From Clostridiales bacterium (GTDB taxonomy: Bacteria > Bacillota > Clostridia > Lachnospirales > Lachnospiraceae): a stretch of 9,432 nucleotides of DNA. The DNA lies in the NCBI GenBank assembly GCA_015655565.1, contig JAATEU010000133.1, positions 1 through 9,432 of the forward strand, in the 5' to 3' direction. A program made the translations under genes and the position numbers. Shown here in pieces: positions 6,986 through 9,432 of the stretch; position 1 is the stretch's first letter, and every line of letters begins with the position of its first letter. Under the pieces are notes generated by a model, which was not told the origin of the DNA, ran no database searches, and saw nothing but the letters and a program-made list of their open reading frames with translations.

Positions 6986-7016
6986 GAGTAAAGAAAGCCA
7001 TTTTAATCGTCATGGC
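6986..7016 (-). terminator. Weak terminator candidate for the kinase gene
   Basis: On the minus strand GCCAT (7016-7012) pairs with ATGGC (7001-6997) around a 10-nt loop, and TTTCTTTACTC follows. It lies about 35 nt past the kinase stop codon. The stem is only 5 bp, so the call rests mainly on position. Confidence 0.3.
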
Positions 7017-7051
7017 AGTCAAATACACCATTTTTTTATTTGTGTCAACAA

Positions 7052-7801
7052 TTATTCTGCAACCAGCTGTTCGCCCGGGCATTCACCCAACCTGGCCGCA
7101 GCAATGACGGCTATATAATCCTTTATGCTCTCTCTGGTCACTTCCATTTGCATAAGATAGGCGGCTGCCAGGGATTTTTTGAACTGAAAAAGTTCTTCTT
7201 TGTTTTCGGCTTCAACAGGAACAGGCGTATATTCTACCAGAAACACAGTTCTTGCAACATCGTATAAAAAATGTCCCTGACACACATTCATAAAATCGAT
7301 AACCGTTGTTTTCCCGTCCAATAAGAAAATATTGCCGGGATGAAAATCACCATGGCAAAACATATTTCCATTCGGCAATTTATCCAACAACTGCAGCATT
7401 TCTTTCTGCTTATTTAAATGAGTAGACGGTGCTCTTTTAATACCCCATTCCAGAAATTCTTTGTAATTTGCGGCATTTTGAATTGTATTTTTTAACATTT
7501 CCTTATGAAGCCCTGCCATATATACCCCACAGCCCTGTATGTCACGGGTTTTTATGACCCAATCCAGCAATGATATCCCATCTACTTTATCATATACAAT
7601 ACCTGCTTGACCTCCGCAAAAAATCAGTTCATAAGCTTGTGGTTTCGCAAAATCCATATAGCTTATTGCCCTTGCATTAGAAAACTCTTTTTCTACTGCT
7701 TCTTTTGGACAATCCTGTTGAAAAAGCTTGAGCACTTTCCCTTTTCCCCATTCATATACAACTGCCGTATTGCCCACTCCAATGATTTTTCCGTATTCCA
7801 T
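7052..7801 (-). CDS. Aminoglycoside phosphotransferase-like kinase (APH/choline kinase fold)
   Basis: This 249-residue cytoplasmic protein belongs to the phosphotransferase family (APH-type, protein-kinase-like fold) and would transfer phosphate from ATP to a small molecule. The N-lobe has a nucleotide loop IGVGNTAVVYEW (7-18) and a likely ATP-binding lysine in KVLKLF (K25). The catalytic loop is CHGDFHPGNIF (149-159), with D152 as base and N157 as metal ligand. The second metal-binding Asp is D169 in VIDF. All key residues are present. The family covers drug phosphotransferases, homoserine and choline kinases and many uncharacterised members, so a resistance role should not be assumed. The ATG at 7801 has AGAGG 9 nt upstream. 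The gene stands alone, flanked by decayed sequence, and no good promoter is visible. Unlike its neighbours it shows no sign of decay. Confidence 0.85.
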   Translation of the reverse strand: MEYGKIIGVGNTAVVYEWGKGKVLKLFQQDCPKEAVEKEFSNARAISYMDFAKPQAYELIFCGGQAGIVYDKVDGISLLDWVIKTRDIQGCGVYMAGLHKEMLKNTIQNAANYKEFLEWGIKRAPSTHLNKQKEMLQLLDKLPNGNMFCHGDFHPGNIFLLDGKTTVIDFMNVCQGHFLYDVARTVFLVEYTPVPVEAENKEELFQFKKSLAAAYLMQMEVTRESIKDYIAVIAAARLGECPGEQLVAE

Positions 7802-7819
7802 TTATTTTACCTCTTTTAG

Positions 7820-8204
7820 CTTTCCCAAGCATTAAATTACCCGATTATCCAAACGCCATCTGGCATTTTCTATTTACAACCAAAATTTCAAATAAACCTT
7901 AATTGTAATTATGCTGCCTCTAAGCCTCCAATGTCCCAGTGTATAAACAATTCGGCTAACTCCTTGTGTCCGGGCAAAATAGAGGATTTATTCCATGCTT
8001 TTTAATAAAATCACCGTTTTTCCCATAATCTTACATATTAAGGATTAATATACTACTTGATACATTCTTATTGATAGGGCTACACATAAAAAAATGTATA
8101 TCAACATTTTACCATATAAAGTTAAAGAAGCCAATCGCACAGCAATCGACATCCTTCGACAAACATTATGTTTAATTGCAATATAGATGCCACCCTCGGC
8201 ACAT
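7820..8204. other. AT-rich non-coding stretch with a possible gene remnant
   Basis: I see no intact gene here. A 30-codon minus-strand frame at 8001-7909 reads like a protein C-terminus (SILPGHKELAEL then FIHWDIGG) and ends in TAA. Shifting frame near 8002 adds YGKNGDFIK, so it may be the tail of a decayed gene. I cannot name the family. Further right, TTGATACAT near 8057 and ATGTATATCAA near 8094 form an imperfect inverted repeat. A minus-strand 45-codon open stretch at about 8190-8045 has no start site and no recognisable motif. Confidence 0.3.
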
Positions 8205-8236
8205 ACTTCTCCAATGAGAAGTGCAGGTTTTTTTTA
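8205..8236 (+). terminator. Possible plus-strand terminator
   Basis: ACTTCTC (8205-8211) pairs with GAGAAGT (8216-8222) around a CAAT loop, and after five bases (GCAGG) comes a run of nine T (8228-8236). The form is that of a rho-independent terminator, but the 5-nt gap before the T-run is longer than usual and no plus-strand gene ends here. It may be a relic. Confidence 0.35.
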
Positions 8237-8273
8237 ACGAATTACCAATAAGGCTATTGTCTATGTAACCGAT

Positions 8274-8690
8274 TCAATGTCGCTGCAGCCAATCCGCAGC
8301 GGTGCAGTCTTTATTATTGACCAACACATAAAGCAACCCTCCAAACTTACGGATTCGGTAAGTAAAAGAATATCCAGGAAGTTCCGGGTATCTGCCTCCA
8401 CAATTGAAAAGCGGTCAATTCCAGAGAAAAATTCAGATTCATCTATATCCATGCAGCAGTCCGTATTTCAATTCATAAAACAGATAACGCATACTGCTGT
8501 TCAGCAGGCAGAGCGTAGAAACCGCTAATACGGCAAAAACAATTTTATGCAGTGCATGATGTCTTGCACCTTTTGGCTCTGCATAATCAGTTCATCCATT
8601 TTGCTTTCGTATTCCTGGCAGAACACTGAGGTAATCAGCAGCAGAAGGAGCAGCTCGTCCTGAGAAAAATTGATTTGTACGCATCAACGT
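8274..8690 (-). pseudogene. Frameshifted remnant of ABC-2-like membrane protein gene(s)
   Basis: Several minus-strand pieces in different frames read like consecutive parts of polytopic membrane proteins. In order they are: FSQDELLLLLLITSVFCQEY and ESKMDELI (frame open 8677-8525); then ALHKIVFAVLAVSTLCLLN and MRYLFYELKYGLLHGYR, which ends at a stop at 8439; then FFSGIDRFSIVEADTR in a third frame; then LPGYSFTYRIRKFGGLLYVL in a fourth piece ending at 8274. At least three frame changes are needed to join them. The style (a helix, an xxEYExxMDELI loop, then a helix) recalls permease-like proteins of clostridial ABC export operons, assigned from memory only. The last two pieces could be the start of a second gene fused by deletion. 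Short open frames on both strands here (minus 8261-8452, plus 8277-8528) are shadows of this relic. Confidence 0.5.
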
Positions 8691-8830
8691 AATTTTCAGC
8701 CGGTACGGCTGAACAGTTACATTTTTCTAGAACAAGGCGACGGTTTTGCCCCTGAAATACGAAAAAACCCAGCAACACTGGACTCTTTCGTACGTCAACA
8801 TTATATCAATATTAACGTCTTAATATGTGT
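8691..8830. repeat. Hairpin cluster, possible dispersed repeat
   Basis: Three hairpins lie within about 130 bp: TTCAGCC/GGCTGAA with a 5-nt loop (8695-8713), a long wobble-containing stem (8757-8793), and ATATTAA/TTAATAT with a CGTC loop (8809-8826). The minus strand is open through part of it (from 8805, including FQGQNRRLVLEK), but the frame has no start and runs into the pseudogene out of frame. The density of stems suggests a non-coding repeat that abuts the membrane-protein relic. From 8831 to 8929 I see nothing else. Confidence 0.35.
8757..8793 (-). terminator. Strand-specific hairpin with internal U-tract, probable terminator
   Basis: In minus-strand RNA the stretch folds into 16 consecutive pairs around a TGTTG loop. 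The core CCAG/CTGG is extended by A-U and G-U pairs, and the 3' arm contains GTTTTTT. Four of the pairs are wobbles that would be mismatches in plus-strand RNA, so the structure belongs to a minus transcript. It lies about 140 nt past the stop of the nuclease-like gene and is a reasonable terminator for it. Confidence 0.45.
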
Positions 8831-8929
8831 CATCAGGTCAAAATAGATGCAGCACATTTGAGGTAACGTGAATGATATTTGCTACTCAGGGGTACGCACG
8901 CGAGCTAAGTAAGCAGCTTAAGTATTGCA

Positions 8930-9432
8930 TTAAATTACTTTAGAAAAATCATAGAACAAGTGGGCTAACTCAATGCTTCCAATGGCATCAGATTGATATA
9001 GGCAGCTATAACGGTAAAATTCTGCGTTTTCATTATTAAGAAGCACAAAATCATCCACCAGCACTCCTAAAAGCAAGTCCCTTTGCAACTGTTCAATTTT
9101 GGCAGTGTTCTTTGGAACATCAATAGCTTTTACAACATATACAAACATTATGTTACGCTTATGATAGGAAGGGTACTTAGGTGAATTAACAACAAATCGA
9201 GAGACACCCTCTAAAATATACTGGCGGTTCAAGTGATTTTCTCCATCAATACGCTTACATTCAATGAGGTAGTAATCATTTAGGTCGGCAAACCAATTAT
9301 TGGATACCACCTTTATGTCACATCTGCCTCTATACTGGTCTTCGTCAGGAATAAACGTTTCCGGAGATTGCGGAATGAACCTTAAGCCCCAATTGTTGAA
9401 ATTAAGGTGCTCAGCCACAAGCCGATCCGTGA
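8930..9432 (-). CDS. PD-(D/E)XK nuclease-like protein (5' end beyond window)
   Basis: The reading frame is open to the right edge, so the N-terminus is missing; 166 complete codons are visible. A GTG at 9418 could serve as start but has no ribosome site, and four more in-frame codons precede it, so the true start is probably outside. Numbered from that GTG, RCDIKV (D34) is followed 18 residues later by YLIECKRID (E53, K55). This D-x(n)-E-x-K pattern on adjacent strands is the active site of restriction-endonuclease-like folds. The next helix, LNRQYILEGVSRFV, fits the fold. The remainder is unassigned. Such domains occur in restriction enzymes, defence genes and mobile elements, and the worn neighbourhood fits any of these. 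The role is unknown, and the missing N-terminus might hold another domain. Confidence 0.7.
   Translation of the reverse strand, partial: TDRLVAEHLNFNNWGLRFIPQSPETFIPDEDQYRGRCDIKVVSNNWFADLNDYYLIECKRIDGENHLNRQYILEGVSRFVVNSPKYPSYHKRNIMFVYVVKAIDVPKNTAKIEQLQRDLLLGVLVDDFVLLNNENAEFYRYSCLYQSDAIGSIELAHLFYDFSKVI

Noticed and set aside
6780..7118. Plus-strand ORF of 112 codons as an intact gene
   Set aside because: Its first half is the middle of a DUF4143 C-terminal domain and its second half is unrelated sequence running into the convergent kinase gene. It is a relic.
7040..7819. Plus-strand ORFs 7040-7267 and 7607-7819
   Set aside because: Antisense to the intact kinase gene.
8277..8528. Plus-strand ORF of 83 codons
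   Set aside because: Antisense to the membrane-protein pseudogene; no domain, and its codons mirror the decayed gene.
1..9432. CRISPR array, tRNA, rRNA or complete insertion sequence
   Set aside because: No regularly spaced repeats, no tRNA-like cloverleaf or rRNA motifs and no transposase domain were seen on reading both strands.

Overview
The window looks like chromosomal DNA of a low-GC Firmicute, most likely a clostridium of the Lachnospiraceae type. That is an inference from the AT-rich composition, purine-rich Shine-Dalgarno sites, TTG and GTG starts, an LplB/YtcP-type sugar permease pair and BspA-like leucine-rich repeats. All intact genes are on the minus strand, so transcription runs right to left.

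Layout, left to right. 1-1853: the promoter-proximal end of a carbohydrate ABC transporter operon. It has a consensus-like sigma-A promoter at 1825-1853, an LplB-like permease, then a YtcP/AraQ-like permease cut by the window edge. Two 11-bp direct repeats, 22 bp apart, lie just upstream of the promoter and look like an activator site. 2030-2327: a GC-richer block in AT-rich DNA that folds into at least six hairpins, two of which carry nearly the same loop sequence. It abuts a minus-strand terminator. A 95-codon open frame crosses it but is probably not a gene. 2470-6441: a three-gene operon encoding a BspA-like LRR protein, a DUF2201-type protein (metallopeptidase-like plus VWA domain) and a MoxR-like AAA+ ATPase. 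A probable structured leader and an extended -10 promoter lie upstream (6551-6642).

6723-8830 is worn accessory DNA. It holds a fragment of a DUF4143-type ATPase gene, one intact aminoglycoside phosphotransferase-like kinase gene (7052-7801), a frameshifted membrane-protein pseudogene and a cluster of hairpins that may be a dispersed repeat. The window ends in a PD-(D/E)XK nuclease-like gene truncated by the right edge.

Functionally, the ATPase and VWA protein should form a MoxR/VWA chaperone-like pair, with MoxR driving remodelling and VWA acting as metal-dependent adaptor. The LRR protein is the likely system-specific partner. The most novel-looking items are the multi-hairpin element at 2030-2294, the structured leader at 6551-6627 and the LRR-VWA-MoxR operon. 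No searches were run; all family assignments come from reading motifs.
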